Shown piece after piece: positions 24,812 to 35,157 of a DNA stretch of 64,000 nt. The notes below the pieces were generated by a model. It made no database searches. It was given only the letters and a program-made list of their open reading frames with translations, and was not told the DNA's origin. The DNA is from Hyphomicrobiales bacterium (GTDB taxonomy: Bacteria > Pseudomonadota > Alphaproteobacteria > Rhizobiales > Rhizobiaceae), in assembly GCA_900471485.1 (NCBI GenBank), contig UCEU01000026.1, forward strand, positions 1 to 64,000, written 5' to 3'. A program made the translations under genes and the position numbers. Positions within the stretch are counted from its first letter, which is position 1, and each line of letters starts with the position of its first letter.

Positions 24812-27277
24812 ATGACATCCTTGCCCACCAACGGGTTCAACCTCGACCTCTCAGGCTCGTGGAAGCTCACCTCCACGGATGGTGAAATCACCGCGCCGAT
24901 CACGCTTCCGGGCGACGTGCATTCGGCGCTGCATGCCGCCAAGCTCATCCCCGATCCCTATTTCGGCCGCAACGAAGAGGTCGTGCAGTGGGTGGCGCAT
25001 CGCGACTGGTCGATCGAGCGCAGCTTCACGGTGTCGGAGCCCGATGGCGACTGGTATCTCGACATCGACTATCTCGACACGGTCGCGGCGGTCTTCATCA
25101 ACGGCTCGCCGGCGCTCGTCGCCGACAACAGCTTCCGCCGCTATCGCCCAGATGTCAGCAGCCATCTGAAATCCGGCGAGAACGTCATGCGCATCGTGCT
25201 GCATTCGAGCATCGCGGCGGGTGCCGATCGCCAAGGCAAGCAGCCGTTTTACATTCCCTATTCGACCGGCAATTCGCCGATCCCCAACGGCAACATGCTG
25301 CGCAAGCCGCAGTGCCATTTCGGCTGGGATTGGAACATCGCGATCGCGCCGCTCGGGCTTTACGGTACGATCGCTCTGCGTCGCCTCGACACCGCCCGCA
25401 TCGAGCATGTGACGACGCAGCAGGTGCACAATCTCGACGGTTCCGTCGATCTCAAGGTCACGGCGACGCTGTTCTCCAAGAACCCAGGCATCGTTCCCGT
25501 GCATTTTTCGCTCGATGGCGAGCGGGTGCGCCTCGATGTCGGCGTCAGCGCCGGCGAGACTGTCGTCAACCACGTGTTCGAGATCGACAAGCCGCGCCTC
25601 TGGTGGCCGGCGGGCAGCGGCGAGCAGGCGCTTTATGCGCTGACCGTCGATCTGCCTTCCGATGCCGTTACCAAGCAGATCGGTCTGCGCACCGTCGAGC
25701 TCATCACCACGCCTGACGCTGCAGGCGCCCGTTTCGCGCTGAAGGTCAATGGTCGCGAGATTTTCTGCCGCGGCGCCAACTGGATCCCGGCCGACGCACT
25801 GTTTTCGCTGTCGTCGCCCGAGAAGACCGAGGACCTGCTGCAATCGGCCAAGTCCGCCAACATGAACATGATCCGCGTCTGGGGCGGCGGGTTTTATGAG
25901 CATGATCATTTCTACGATCTCTGCGACCGTCTCGGCCTCATGGTTTGGCAGGACTTCATGTTCGCCTGCAACCTCTATCCCTCGACCGAGGACTTCCTCG
26001 ACAATGTCGCGCTCGAGGTCGACTACCAGGTTCGCCGTCTGAACTCGCATCCGTCGATTGCACTCTGGTGCGGCGACAACGAGCTCGTCGGCGCGCTCAC
26101 ATGGTTCGAGGAATCGCGCAAGGATCGTGACCGCTATCTCGTCTCCTACGACCGCCTCAACCGGGTGATCGAGCAGGCCATGAAGAAGGCGGCTCTGGAT
26201 GCGATCTGGTGGCCGTCGAGCCCGGCTTCCGGCTATCTCGATTTCGGCGATGCCTGGCATGCCGATGGCTCTGGCGACATGCACTACTGGTCGGTCTGGC
26301 ACGAGAACAAGTCGTTCGACAATTACCGTTCCGTTCGCCCGCGATTCTGCTCGGAATTCGGCTTCCAGTCCTACACCTCGCTGCCTGTTATCAAGACCTA
26401 TGCCGAGGCCAAGGACATGAACGTCGCGTCTCCGGTCATGGAGCTGCACCAGAAGAACGCTGGCGGCAACGAGCGGATCGCCGGCACCATGTTCCGCTAT
26501 TTCCGCTTCCCGAAGGATTTCCCGAACTTCGTCTATCTCAGCCAGATCCAGCAGGGTCTCGCGATCAAGACGGCGGTGGAATACTGGCGGTCGCTGAAGC
26601 CGCATTGCATGGGTACGATCTACTGGCAGCTCAACGACACCTGGCCGGTGGCCTCGTGGTCGAGCCTTGATTACGGCGGCCGCTGGAAGGCGATGCACTA
26701 TCTGGTCAAGCGCTTCTTCCAGCCGGTCGCGGTTGCCGCCATCCCATCGGACGACGGCAAGCAGATCCGCTTCTCGCTGGTCAACGACACGCTTGATGAC
26801 GTCAGCATCGACCTGTCGGTCTCGATCATCGACATGAAGGGCGAGCGCAAGCACCTCAAGGATGTGCAGGCGGTCTGCACGCCGGACGCGGCGGTGACGG
26901 CTACCAGCATCGACGTCTCCGAGATCCCCTCGGGTACGCTGCTTGCCTGGCGCTTCACGGCGTCGAACGGCATGGGCGGCGAGGGGCACTATGTGCACGG
27001 CACCTACAAGGCGCTGGAGCTCGAACCGGCGGGCCTGATGGTCACGCACGAATATGTCGAGGAGGACGGCTCCGTCTGCCTCAACGTCACCGCGAAGGGA
27101 CTTGCGCTCTTCGTGATGATCGAGACCGAGACCGACGGCAAGTATTCCGACAATGCCTTCGATCTGGCGGCGGGCGAGACGCGCCGCATCACCTTCACCC
27201 CGGCCACGCCGCTTGTTGATGGCGCCCTGCCGGACTTCCGTTTCTACGACCTGCAATCCTGTCAGTCCGTGGATTGA
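24812..27277 (+). CDS. GH2 beta-mannosidase
   Basis: Glycoside hydrolase of family 2, beta-mannosidase type, 821 residues without a signal peptide, so cytosolic. Domain order is the jelly-roll N-terminal domain (about 1-170), Ig-like domain (about 175-290), (beta/alpha)8 catalytic domain (about 290-620) and C-terminal beta domains. The acid/base is Glu424 in LWCGDNELVG and the nucleophile is Glu515 in RFCSEFGFQS; WGGGFYEHDHFYDLCDRLGLMVWQDFMFACNLYP is a strong mannosidase block. It would release mannose from imported beta-mannosides. It lies between the transporter and sugar-converting enzymes in one direction. Substrate type is well supported; the exact oligosaccharide is not. Confidence 0.94.
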   Translation: MTSLPTNGFNLDLSGSWKLTSTDGEITAPITLPGDVHSALHAAKLIPDPYFGRNEEVVQWVAHRDWSIERSFTVSEPDGDWYLDIDYLDTVAAVFINGSPALVADNSFRRYRPDVSSHLKSGENVMRIVLHSSIAAGADRQGKQPFYIPYSTGNSPIPNGNMLRKPQCHFGWDWNIAIAPLGLYGTIALRRLDTARIEHVTTQQVHNLDGSVDLKVTATLFSKNPGIVPVHFSLDGERVRLDVGVSAGETVVNHVFEIDKPRLWWPAGSGEQALYALTVDLPSDAVTKQIGLRTVELITTPDAAGARFALKVNGREIFCRGANWIPADALFSLSSPEKTEDLLQSAKSANMNMIRVWGGGFYEHDHFYDLCDRLGLMVWQDFMFACNLYPSTEDFLDNVALEVDYQVRRLNSHPSIALWCGDNELVGALTWFEESRKDRDRYLVSYDRLNRVIEQAMKKAALDAIWWPSSPASGYLDFGDAWHADGSGDMHYWSVWHENKSFDNYRSVRPRFCSEFGFQSYTSLPVIKTYAEAKDMNVASPVMELHQKNAGGNERIAGTMFRYFRFPKDFPNFVYLSQIQQGLAIKTAVEYWRSLKPHCMGTIYWQLNDTWPVASWSSLDYGGRWKAMHYLVKRFFQPVAVAAIPSDDGKQIRFSLVNDTLDDVSIDLSVSIIDMKGERKHLKDVQAVCTPDAAVTATSIDVSEIPSGTLLAWRFTASNGMGGEGHYVHGTYKALELEPAGLMVTHEYVEEDGSVCLNVTAKGLALFVMIETETDGKYSDNAFDLAAGETRRITFTPATPLVDGALPDFRFYDLQSCQSVD

Positions 27278-27319
27278 TCCTGATTGAAATGAATGGGCAC
27301 GAGGCCCGAGGAGGATATT

Positions 27320-28081
27320 ATGACGAAACTGAGTTTCCAGCTTTATAGCGCCCGCAACTTCCAGCCCTATTCGGCAATCTTCGAAAAGCTCGGCAAGGCC
27401 GGCTATCAGGAAGTCGAAGGCTTCGGTGGCATCTATGCCGATCTCGACGATGCCGGCCTCAAGGGCCTGCGCGCCGAACTCGACAAGAACGGCCTCACCA
27501 TGGCGAGCGGCCACTTCAGCCCCGATTTCCTCGACGGCGAAGTCAAGAAGTCGCTGAACATTGCCAAGATCCTCGGCATGGATTCCATCTATGCGCCGCA
27601 TCTGGCGGCCGATGAGCGCCCGACCGATGGCGCCGGCTGGCTGGCCTTCGGCAAGCGCCTGCAGGAAATGAGCAAGCCCTACAAGGATGCAGGCTACGAG
27701 TTCGGCTGGCATAACCACGACTTCGAATTCGTGAAGCTCGCCGACGGCTCGCTGCCGATCGAGCGCATCTTCGAAGGCGCGCCCGACATTTCCTGGGAAG
27801 CGGATATCGCCTGGGTCGTTCGCGGCGGTGCCGATCCCTTCGCATGGATCGAGAAGCTCGGTTCCCGCATCACCTCGGCGCACGTCAAGGACATCGCGCC
27901 CGCTGGTGAGAACAAGAACGAAGACGGCTGGGCGGATGTCGGCCACGGCACGCTTGATTGGCCGAAGCTCGTCGCGGCGCTGAAGGGTACCAAGACCAAG
28001 CACTACGTCGTCGAGCATGACAATCCCGCCGATATCGATCGCCTGATCACCCGCTCGATCGCATCCTTCAAGACCTACTGA
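27320..28081 (+). CDS. Sugar phosphate isomerase/epimerase-like TIM-barrel protein
   Basis: AP-endonuclease-2/xylose-isomerase-like TIM barrel of 253 residues. Typical metal-site strands are seen in GYEFGWHNHDFEF, ISWEADIAWVVRGGADP, SAHVKDIAP and HYVVEHDNPAD. Members include epimerases, isomerases and lyases acting on keto-glycosides. The ATG at 27320 follows GAGGA; an upstream in-frame start at 27293 is less likely. It is only eight bases before a Gfo/Idh oxidoreductase, a pairing often seen for linked redox and isomerase or lyase steps. The reaction here is not known. Confidence 0.88.
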   Translation: MTKLSFQLYSARNFQPYSAIFEKLGKAGYQEVEGFGGIYADLDDAGLKGLRAELDKNGLTMASGHFSPDFLDGEVKKSLNIAKILGMDSIYAPHLAADERPTDGAGWLAFGKRLQEMSKPYKDAGYEFGWHNHDFEFVKLADGSLPIERIFEGAPDISWEADIAWVVRGGADPFAWIEKLGSRITSAHVKDIAPAGENKNEDGWADVGHGTLDWPKLVAALKGTKTKHYVVEHDNPADIDRLITRSIASFKTY

Positions 28082-28089
28082 GGACCATC

Positions 28090-29223
28090 ATGACCAAGGA
28101 ACTTGGCGTCGGCATCATCGGATGCGGCAACATCTCCACCACCTATTTTTCGCTGGCCCCGCTGTTCAAGGGCCTCAAGGTCGTCGCCTGCGCCGACCTC
28201 AACATGCAGGCCGCCGAAGCCCGCGCCGAGGAATACGGCGTGAAGGCACAGACGATCGACGAACTTCTCGCCAATGACGAGGTCGACGTCGTCGTCAACC
28301 TCACCATCCCGGATGCGCATTTCCCGGTTTCGAAGTCGATCCTCGAAGCTGGCAAGCATGTCTATTCGGAAAAGCCGCTGGTTCTCACCCTCGAGCAGGG
28401 TGAGGAACTGCGCCGCATTGCCAAGGAGAAGAACCTCTCCGTCGGTTGCGCGCCCGACACCTTCCTCGGTGGTGCGCATCAGCTCGCCCGCAAGTATATC
28501 GACGAGGGCGGCATCGGCCGTGTCACCTCCGGCGCGTGCTATGTCATGAGCCCCGGCATGGAGATGTGGCACCCGAACCCGGACTTCTTCTTCCTGCCCG
28601 GCGGCGGCCCGATCCTCGATCTCGGCCCTTATTACATCGCCAACCTGATCAACCTGATCGGTCCGGTGAAGCGCGTTGGCGCGATGACCTCCATGGCATC
28701 GCCGACCCGCACGATCACCAGCGAGCCGCGCAACGGCGAAGTCATCCCGGTAAAAACGCCGACGACCATCCAGGCGATCCTGGAGTTCGTGAACGGCGCG
28801 ACGGTCACGCTGACCGCGAGCTGGGATGTCTGGTCCCACCGCCACGCCAACATGGAGCTCTACGGCACCGAGGGTTCGCTCTACGTGCCTGATCCGAACT
28901 TCTTCGGCGGCGTCGTCGAGGCGAGCGGCAAGGACAAGGACATCAAGCCGCTCGACGGCTGGGAGCATCCTTTCGGCATCTTCAACCAGGAGAGCCCGCA
29001 GGGACCGCGCGCCAACTATCGCACGGCGGGTCTCGCCGACATGGCAATCGCGATCATCGAGGGCCGCGATGCGCGTTGCTCGCTCGATCGCACGCTGCAT
29101 GGCGTCGACGTCATGACCTCGATCCTGAAGTCGGGCGAGGAAGGCCGCTTCATCGAGCTGACGACCACCTGCACGCAGCCCGCCGCGCTCGGCATCGAAG
29201 AGGCGCAGGCTCTTCTGAAGTGA
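28090..29223 (+). CDS. Gfo/Idh/MocA-family sugar oxidoreductase
   Basis: NAD(P)-dependent oxidoreductase of 377 residues. The Rossmann start is LGVGIIGCGNISTTYFSLAP, and the family's catalytic lysine is in VYSEKPLVLTLEQGEEL. The C-terminal alpha/beta domain contains GGGPILDLGPYYIANLINLIGPV, where the Asp and a following residue are typical active-site positions. Such enzymes oxidise hydroxyls of sugars, inositols or glycosides. It is packed behind the TIM-barrel gene and followed by a terminator, suggesting the two act on the same sugar. Confidence 0.92.
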   Translation: MTKELGVGIIGCGNISTTYFSLAPLFKGLKVVACADLNMQAAEARAEEYGVKAQTIDELLANDEVDVVVNLTIPDAHFPVSKSILEAGKHVYSEKPLVLTLEQGEELRRIAKEKNLSVGCAPDTFLGGAHQLARKYIDEGGIGRVTSGACYVMSPGMEMWHPNPDFFFLPGGGPILDLGPYYIANLINLIGPVKRVGAMTSMASPTRTITSEPRNGEVIPVKTPTTIQAILEFVNGATVTLTASWDVWSHRHANMELYGTEGSLYVPDPNFFGGVVEASGKDKDIKPLDGWEHPFGIFNQESPQGPRANYRTAGLADMAIAIIEGRDARCSLDRTLHGVDVMTSILKSGEEGRFIELTTTCTQPAALGIEEAQALLK

Positions 29224-29262
29224 TGGGCACTCTTGAAGTACGTGCCTAAAGGTCTATGGTCC

Positions 29263-29290
29263 GGCGCGGGCGACGAACCCGCGCCGTTTC
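29263..29290 (+). terminator. Terminator after the Gfo/Idh gene
   Basis: GGCGCGGG (29263-29270) and CCCGCGCC (29278-29285) form a perfect 8-bp stem with a 7-base loop followed by GTTTC. It separates the mannosidase group from the aldo/keto reductase gene. Confidence 0.7.
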
Positions 29291-29312
29291 TGTATACGAG
29301 GGATGAGGACAT

Positions 29313-30344
<1,032 letters not shown>

Positions 30345-30351
30345 GCCAACG

Positions 30352-30379
30352 CGCCCGGAACGATCTTCCGGGCGTTTTT
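30352..30379 (+). terminator. Rho-independent terminator after aldo/keto reductase
   Basis: CGCCCGGAA (30352-30360) and TTCCGGGCG (30366-30374) form a perfect 9-bp stem with a five-base loop followed by five T residues, a textbook intrinsic terminator. Confidence 0.88.
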
Positions 30380-30438
30380 CATATCCGATGTGATGTACGT
30401 GCCGCAGAAAATGCGCGCGTCTGGGAGGAGACGTCACC

Positions 30439-32052
30439 ATGATCCGCAATCCGATCCTGCCGGGCTTCAATCCGGACCCGTCGATCTGCCGTGTCGGCGA
30501 GGATTACTACATCGCGACCTCGACCTTCGAGTGGTATCCCGGCGTGCAGATCCATCACTCGCGCGACCTGATGAACTGGACGCTGGTGCGCCGGCCGCTG
30601 GAGCGGGGCTCGCAGCTCGACATGCGCGGCAATCCCGATAGCTGCGGCGTCTGGGCGCCCTGTCTCTCCTATGCCGACGGGCTGTTCTGGCTCGTCTATA
30701 CCGACGTCAAGCGCTTCGACGGCAACTTCAAGGATGCGCATAATTACATCGTGACCTCGCCAACGATCGAGGGCGAATGGTCGGAGCCGGTATACGTGAA
30801 CTCGTCGGGCTTCGACCCGTCGCTGTTCCACGACGATGACGGCCGCAAGTGGTTCCTCAACATGCAGTGGAACCACCGCACCGAGAGCTTTGGCGGCGCG
30901 CCGAAGTCTCCCGCCTTCGACGGTATCCTCATGCAGGAATGGGATGCGGAAACGAAATCGCTGAAGGGGCCGATCAGCAACATATTCGCCGGCAGCTCGC
31001 TCGGGCTGGTCGAAGGGCCGCATCTCTTCAAGCGCAACGGCTATTATTATCTGACCACCGCAGAGGGTGGCACGGGTTACGATCACGCGGTGACCATGGC
31101 GCGGTCGCGCGACATCGGCGGTCCCTATGAAATGCACCCGAACAAGCATCTCATCACCTCGAAGAACAATCCCGAGGCGATCCTGCAGCGGGCAGGGCAT
31201 GGGCAGTATGTCGAGACGCCAGATGGTCAGGTGTACCACACGCATCTCTGCGGCCGGCCGTTGCCGCCCAAGCGGCGCTGCACGCTGGGACGCGAGACCA
31301 GCCTGCAGAAGTGCGTCTGGAAGGAAGACGGCTGGCTCTATCTCGAGAACGGCACGACGGTGCCCGATGTCGAGGTGTCAGGCCTTGGCGGCGCGGTTCT
31401 CCGCGAGAAGCCTGTCCGCAGCGAGTACAGTTTCGACGGCGGTGCGTTGCCTGCCGATTTCCAGTGGTTGCGCACGCCGAAGCCGGAGCGAATCTTCAAC
31501 CTCACGGAGCGTCCCGGCCATCTCAGGCTGATCGCCCGTGAAAGCGTCGGCTCGTGGTTCGAGCAGGCGCTGGTGGCGCGGCGGCAGGAGCATCACAGTT
31601 TCAGGGCCGAGACTGTCGTCGAGTTCGATCCCGACACCTACCAGCAGGTGGCCGGGCTGACGCACTATTACAACAGGCACAAGTTCCACGCGGTAGCGGT
31701 GACGCTGCACGAAAAGCTCGGGCGTTGCGTGACGATCCTGTCCTGCGACGGCGACTATCCGAACGGACGGCTGAGCTTTCCCGCAGGCAGCGGCGAGGCG
31801 CTTCCCGCCGGCGGCCGGGTCCAGCTTTCGATGGAAATCCGCGATAACGATCTGCAGTTTTTCTGGCAGACCGAGGGCATGGGCGCGTGGCGGGCGATTG
31901 GGCCGGTGCTCGACGCCGGCGTCGTGTCGGACGAGGGCGGGCGCGGCGAGCATGGTTCGTTCACCGGGGCGTTCGCCGGCGTTTTCGCCTTCGATACATC
32001 GGGTCGGGCGAAGACGGCCGACTTCGACTGGTTCAACTACGAGGAACTGTGA
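30439..32052 (+). CDS. GH43 glycoside hydrolase (beta-xylosidase/arabinofuranosidase type)
   Basis: Five-bladed beta-propeller hydrolase of family 43, 537 residues, no signal peptide and so cytosolic. The general base is Asp13 in LPGFNPDPSICRVG, the pKa-modulating Asp126 lies in SSGFDPSLFHDDDG and the general acid Glu192 in LVEGPHLFKRNGYYYL. A C-terminal beta-sandwich (about 330-537) is the arrangement of beta-xylosidases such as those of Selenomonas and Geobacillus. It follows a strong terminator and is the last gene of the carbohydrate region. Xylo- or arabino-oligosaccharides are the expected substrates, which differs from the mannosidase upstream. Confidence 0.92.
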   Translation: MIRNPILPGFNPDPSICRVGEDYYIATSTFEWYPGVQIHHSRDLMNWTLVRRPLERGSQLDMRGNPDSCGVWAPCLSYADGLFWLVYTDVKRFDGNFKDAHNYIVTSPTIEGEWSEPVYVNSSGFDPSLFHDDDGRKWFLNMQWNHRTESFGGAPKSPAFDGILMQEWDAETKSLKGPISNIFAGSSLGLVEGPHLFKRNGYYYLTTAEGGTGYDHAVTMARSRDIGGPYEMHPNKHLITSKNNPEAILQRAGHGQYVETPDGQVYHTHLCGRPLPPKRRCTLGRETSLQKCVWKEDGWLYLENGTTVPDVEVSGLGGAVLREKPVRSEYSFDGGALPADFQWLRTPKPERIFNLTERPGHLRLIARESVGSWFEQALVARRQEHHSFRAETVVEFDPDTYQQVAGLTHYYNRHKFHAVAVTLHEKLGRCVTILSCDGDYPNGRLSFPAGSGEALPAGGRVQLSMEIRDNDLQFFWQTEGMGAWRAIGPVLDAGVVSDEGGRGEHGSFTGAFAGVFAFDTSGRAKTADFDWFNYEEL

Positions 32053-32213
32053 CAGCATGCGACATGGCCTGGATTTGCTGGAAATATCGCATATGCTAAT
32101 TTAATATATGCTTTCAAGTATGTGTTTTTATTACACAAGTTTAATCTAACTTTCAGTTTCGGTTCATCATTTCGGGTCTAGGTTCGGGGCGTGTTCAACA
32201 CGAGGAAACCCCG

Positions 32214-32528
32214 ATGAAAAAGATGTTTGCCGTTCTTCTCTCCGCTTCTTTCCTGGCCGCCCCGCTGGTTGCCGCGACCGAAGCCAGCGCCCAGGATCAC
32301 CGCCGCCCCGTCGTCGTGCATCGCGATGTTCATGTCACGAAGTACAAGTGGAGCCGCGGCCATCGCATGAGCCCTGCAGAGCGCCGCAACATGCGCGAAG
32401 TGCGCGACTATCGCAGCCACCGTCTCGCACCGCCGCCGCGCGGCTATCGCTGGGTGCAGGTCAACAACGACTACCTGATGATCAGCATCGCCAGCAATGT
32501 GATCTCCAGCATCGTCACCGGCCGCTGA
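32214..32528 (+). CDS. RcnB-family periplasmic protein
   Basis: A 104-residue protein with a signal peptide (residues 1-26, cleavage after ASA) and a C-terminal RcnB-like domain, recognisable from PPPRGYRWVQVNNDYLMISIASNVISSIV. RcnB proteins help nickel/cobalt homeostasis in enterobacteria, but many alphaproteobacterial relatives have no known role. The mature part is basic and rich in His/Arg. It has its own AT-rich upstream region (32053-32213) and a terminator shared with the opposing zinc-linked genes. Confidence 0.82.
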   Translation: MKKMFAVLLSASFLAAPLVAATEASAQDHRRPVVVHRDVHVTKYKWSRGHRMSPAERRNMREVRDYRSHRLAPPPRGYRWVQVNNDYLMISIASNVISSIVTGR

Positions 32529-32551
32529 TCGGTTGACGTGACTTGTGTGGG

Positions 32552-32578
32552 AAGGGCGGCTTCGGCCGCCCTTTTTCA
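32552..32578. terminator. Bidirectional terminator between the RcnB-like gene and the zinc GTPase operon
   Basis: GGGCGGC (32554-32560), loop TTCG, GCCGCCC (32565-32571), then TTTTT on the plus strand; on the minus strand the tail is less T-rich. It ends the RcnB-like gene and lies right at the stop of the opposing 57-codon gene. Confidence 0.8.
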
Positions 32579-32749
32579 TGTCTGCCTTTCCGGCGTGTTG
32601 CGCGACAGCCGCGCCGCCAGCCGGCCGAGGACGCCGGTGCCGGGCCTGCGCTCTTCGGGCTCGGGTGGTGCTGCCAGCCCCTCGATCGGCGGCAGCGGGT
32701 CGCATTCCTCGCAGACGCATTGATATCTCCTGATCGCTTGCGCCTTCAT
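32576..32749 (-). CDS. 57-residue CxCxxC protein coupled to the zinc GTPase
   Basis: A small protein of 57 residues. Its ATG overlaps the stop of the CobW-type GTPase gene (ATGA), so it should be translated with it and fall under the same Zur control. The N-terminal part QCVCEECD has Cys11, Cys13 and Cys16 in a CxCxxC pattern suited to metal binding; the middle is Pro/Glu-rich and the C-terminal 20 residues are basic ([19 protein letters not shown]). I do not recognise a named family. A role in zinc delivery is inferred from the coupling and the cysteines only. Confidence 0.65.
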   Translation of the reverse strand: MKAQAIRRYQCVCEECDPLPPIEGLAAPPEPEERRPGTGVLGRLAARLSRNTPERQT

Positions 32750-33951
32750 GCGGCTTGCTCTCCCCAGCGGGCGAACGGGTCGGGCATGTCGCGCCATTTG
32801 TCGGGCGTGAAGTCCACGGCACCGACAAGACATGCGTCGAGACGCTCGCGGATCCAGGCTTCGTCCATCGGGTCGGCGCCGATGAAGACGATCTCCTGCC
32901 GGCGGTCGCCCCAGACGGGGTGCAGGTAGGGGCCGATCGCGGTCATGAAGCGCGGATCGGTCGGCCAGCGCTCCCTCGGCACCGCCGACCACCATGTGCC
33001 CATGCGGCTGGTGCGCAGGATTGCGCCGGCCTGGCTGACTTCGCCGGCATGATGCGGCCGGGTCGCCAGCCAGAAGAAGCCCTTGGCGCGCACCACGCCC
33101 GGCCAGGCCGTGTTGAAGAAGCGCTGCAGCTTTGCCGGATCGAAGGGGCGCTTCTCGCGATAGACGAAGGAGCGGATGCCGTATTCCTCGGTTTCCGGCA
33201 CATGGTCGTTGAAGCCATGCATCTCCTTGTACCAGAGCGGGTGGGTCTCGGCCTTGTCGATGTCGAACAGGCCGGTGCCGAGTACCTCCTGCGGCCGGAC
33301 CTTGCCGAAATCGGCCTCGATCAGTCGGGCATCCGGGTTCAGGCCGACGACGATCTGGCGGGCGGCCTGGAGCTGCTCGGCGGTGGCGGTGCCGACCTTG
33401 TTGAGGATCACGACGTCTGCGAATTCGATCTGCTCGACCAAGAGGTCGATCACCGTTCTGACATCGCCATCACCCGCCGTCTCGCCGCGATCGCCGAGGA
33501 AATCGGTTGAGGCGTAGTTGGCAAGCAGGCCGGCGGCATCGACGACGGTGACCATGGTGTCGAGCTCGGCGACATCGGACAGGCTCATGCCGTCCTCATC
33601 GCGGAACTCGAAGGTGGTGGCGACGGGCAGGGGCTCGGCGATACCCGTGGATTCGATCAGCAAGTAGTCGAAGCGTTTCTGCTCGGCGAGCTGACGGACT
33701 TCCTTCAGGAGGTCGTCTCGCAGCGTGCAGCAGATGCAGCCGTTGGTCATCTCGACCAAAGCCTCATCCGTGCGTGACAGGTTGGCGCCGCCATCGCGCA
33801 CCAGCGCCGCATCGATATTGACCTCGCTCATGTCGTTGACGATGACGGCGACGCGCAGCCCATCGCGGCTCGCCAATATGTGGTTCAGCAGCGTCGTCTT
33901 ACCGGCGCCGAGGAAGCCGGAGAGGACGGTGACCGGCAGTTTCCTGTTCAT
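32746..33951 (-). CDS. CobW/COG0523-type GTPase, putative zinc metallochaperone
   Basis: G3E-family GTPase of 401 residues. The P-loop is [10 protein letters not shown] (11-20), the metal-binding GCICC motif lies at 71-75 between switch I and Walker B, and [10 protein letters not shown] carries the NKxG base-specificity element; the C-terminal CobW_C domain includes GFFWLATRP and [28 protein letters not shown]. In spite of the family name it is more likely a zinc-responsive chaperone (ZigA/ZagA-like) than a cobalamin protein, because a Zur-box-like palindrome lies 18 bases upstream and znu/zur genes are adjacent. It is translationally coupled to the 57-residue gene. Confidence 0.92.
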   Translation of the reverse strand: MNRKLPVTVLSGFLGAGKTTLLNHILASRDGLRVAVIVNDMSEVNIDAALVRDGGANLSRTDEALVEMTNGCICCTLRDDLLKEVRQLAEQKRFDYLLIESTGIAEPLPVATTFEFRDEDGMSLSDVAELDTMVTVVDAAGLLANYASTDFLGDRGETAGDGDVRTVIDLLVEQIEFADVVILNKVGTATAEQLQAARQIVVGLNPDARLIEADFGKVRPQEVLGTGLFDIDKAETHPLWYKEMHGFNDHVPETEEYGIRSFVYREKRPFDPAKLQRFFNTAWPGVVRAKGFFWLATRPHHAGEVSQAGAILRTSRMGTWWSAVPRERWPTDPRFMTAIGPYLHPVWGDRRQEIVFIGADPMDEAWIRERLDACLVGAVDFTPDKWRDMPDPFARWGEQAA

Positions 33952-33966
33952 TGTGATCTCCAGTTA

Positions 33967-33983
33967 ATGTTATAATATTACAT
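33967..33983. promoter_or_regulatory. Zur-box-like palindrome upstream of the GTPase
   Basis: GTTATAATATTAC at 33969-33981 (GTTAT-N3-ATTAC), embedded in ATGT...ACAT, matches the two palindromes between znuA and znuC. It lies 18 bases before the GTPase start, where a zinc-loaded Zur dimer would block transcription. Confidence 0.78.
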
Positions 33984-34044
33984 CTATGGACCTGAAAAAA
34001 GCGGACTGTGTGCCCGCCTTTTTCGATATGCGGTGGGGCCGGTA

Positions 34045-35109
34045 TCAGCTTTCGCGTGACAGGCAATCCTTGAGATTGTTGGCGATCCCGCGCATCAGCT
34101 TGAAATAGAGATCCGGGCCGGCATCAAGCGTTGCGGCTTCGGGATCGAGCACGCCGGCCTTGGCCTTGGTGCCCTCGAGCACGACATCGACCAGACGCGG
34201 CTGGAACTGCGGCTCGGCGAAGACGCAGGTGGCGCCGAGGTCCGATACCTTCTTGTGGATCTCGGCGATCCGTTCGGCACCGGGGATGGTTTCCGGGCTG
34301 ACGGTGATCGAACCCGCGACGCGCACATGATAGCGGTTTTCGAAATACTGGTAGGCGTCGTGGAAGACGATGAAGGGCTTGTCCTTGACCGGTGATACGA
34401 TGCCGGAGATTTCCTTGTCGAGCGCGTCGAGCTTGGCGTTCAGCGCCTCGGCATTGGCCTGGTAGGCAAGGGCATTGGCGGGGTCGGCGGCGACAAGCGT
34501 CGTGGTGATCTCGGCGGCCATTGCCTTGGCGTTTTCGGGGTCGAGCCAGAGGTGGGTGTCGAAGGCGCCGTGGCCGTGGTCATGGTCGTGATCGTCATGC
34601 GCTTCGGATGCGTGATCATGAGCGGCCCCTTCCTTGGCGTGATCGTGATCGCCTGCCTTTTCGGCATGGTCATGGCCGGCTTCATGCGCATCTCCGTCAT
34701 GATCCTCGTCGCCGTCGTCATGCGCCTCGAAGGCGCCGCCTTCGCGGAACTTCAGCTTGGTCAGGCCCGGTGCCTTGTCGAGCTCGGCGACGCTGGCATC
34801 CTCTCCGAGCGCTTCCAGCGGCTTCTCCAGGAAGGCTTCCATGCCGGGGCCGACCCAGAAGACCACCTTGGCTTCCTGCAGCGCCTTGGCGTTGGAGGGC
34901 TTCATCGAATAGGTGTGCGGGGAGGCGGCGCCGTCGACGATCAGCTCCGGCGTGCCGACGCCCTGCATGATGGCGGAGACCAGCGAATGCACCGGCTTGA
35001 TCGAGGTGACGACGACGGGGGCGTCGGCGCCGTGGGCCGTGCCGGCAAGGAGGAGGGCCGGGAGTGCGAGCCCTTGTAGCGCCAGGGAAAGGCCGGTCGC
35101 GAGTTTCAT
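34045..35109 (-). CDS. znuA: Zinc ABC transporter substrate-binding protein ZnuA
   Basis: Periplasmic zinc-binding component of ZnuABC, 354 residues. A signal peptide covers residues 1-27 (cleavage near AHG-ADA). The cluster A-I fold is seen in VVVTSIKPVHSLVSAIMQGVG, with metal-ligand His65 in SPHTYSMKPS, His186 in THLWLDPENA and a further His in FHDAYQYFENRY. Residues about 130-180 are an Asp/His-rich loop typical of zinc (rather than manganese) binders. The start at 35109 is preferred over 35133 and 35115 because GCGGAGC lies eight bases ahead. It diverges from znuC across paired Zur boxes. Confidence 0.95.
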   Translation of the reverse strand: MKLATGLSLALQGLALPALLLAGTAHGADAPVVVTSIKPVHSLVSAIMQGVGTPELIVDGAASPHTYSMKPSNAKALQEAKVVFWVGPGMEAFLEKPLEALGEDASVAELDKAPGLTKLKFREGGAFEAHDDGDEDHDGDAHEAGHDHAEKAGDHDHAKEGAAHDHASEAHDDHDHDHGHGAFDTHLWLDPENAKAMAAEITTTLVAADPANALAYQANAEALNAKLDALDKEISGIVSPVKDKPFIVFHDAYQYFENRYHVRVAGSITVSPETIPGAERIAEIHKKVSDLGATCVFAEPQFQPRLVDVVLEGTKAKAGVLDPEAATLDAGPDLYFKLMRGIANNLKDCLSRES

Positions 35110-35135
35110 GTGCATGCTCCGCTTGAATTGCATAG

Positions 35136-35148
35136 GTAATGTTATTAC
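35136..35148. promoter_or_regulatory. Zur box, znuA side
   Basis: GTAATGTTATTAC is a 13-bp palindrome with a three-base spacer (GTAAT-N3-ATTAC), 27 bases upstream of the znuA start. Its centre is 22 bases from that of the second box, so each divergent promoter can have its own operator. Confidence 0.82.
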
Positions 35149-35157
35149 ATCAATTGC

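Noticed and set aside
24851-28018. A 1,055-codon open frame on the minus strand opposite the mannosidase and isomerase genes
   Set aside because: It lies wholly antisense to genes with intact catalytic motifs, has an Arg/Asp/Val/His-rich composition typical of the antisense of GC-rich codons and shows no family motif.
32746-33951. CobW as a cobalamin gene because of its name and the cob cluster in the window
   Set aside because: It lies 23 kb from the cob genes, next to znu/zur, behind a Zur-like box, so a zinc role is much more likely.
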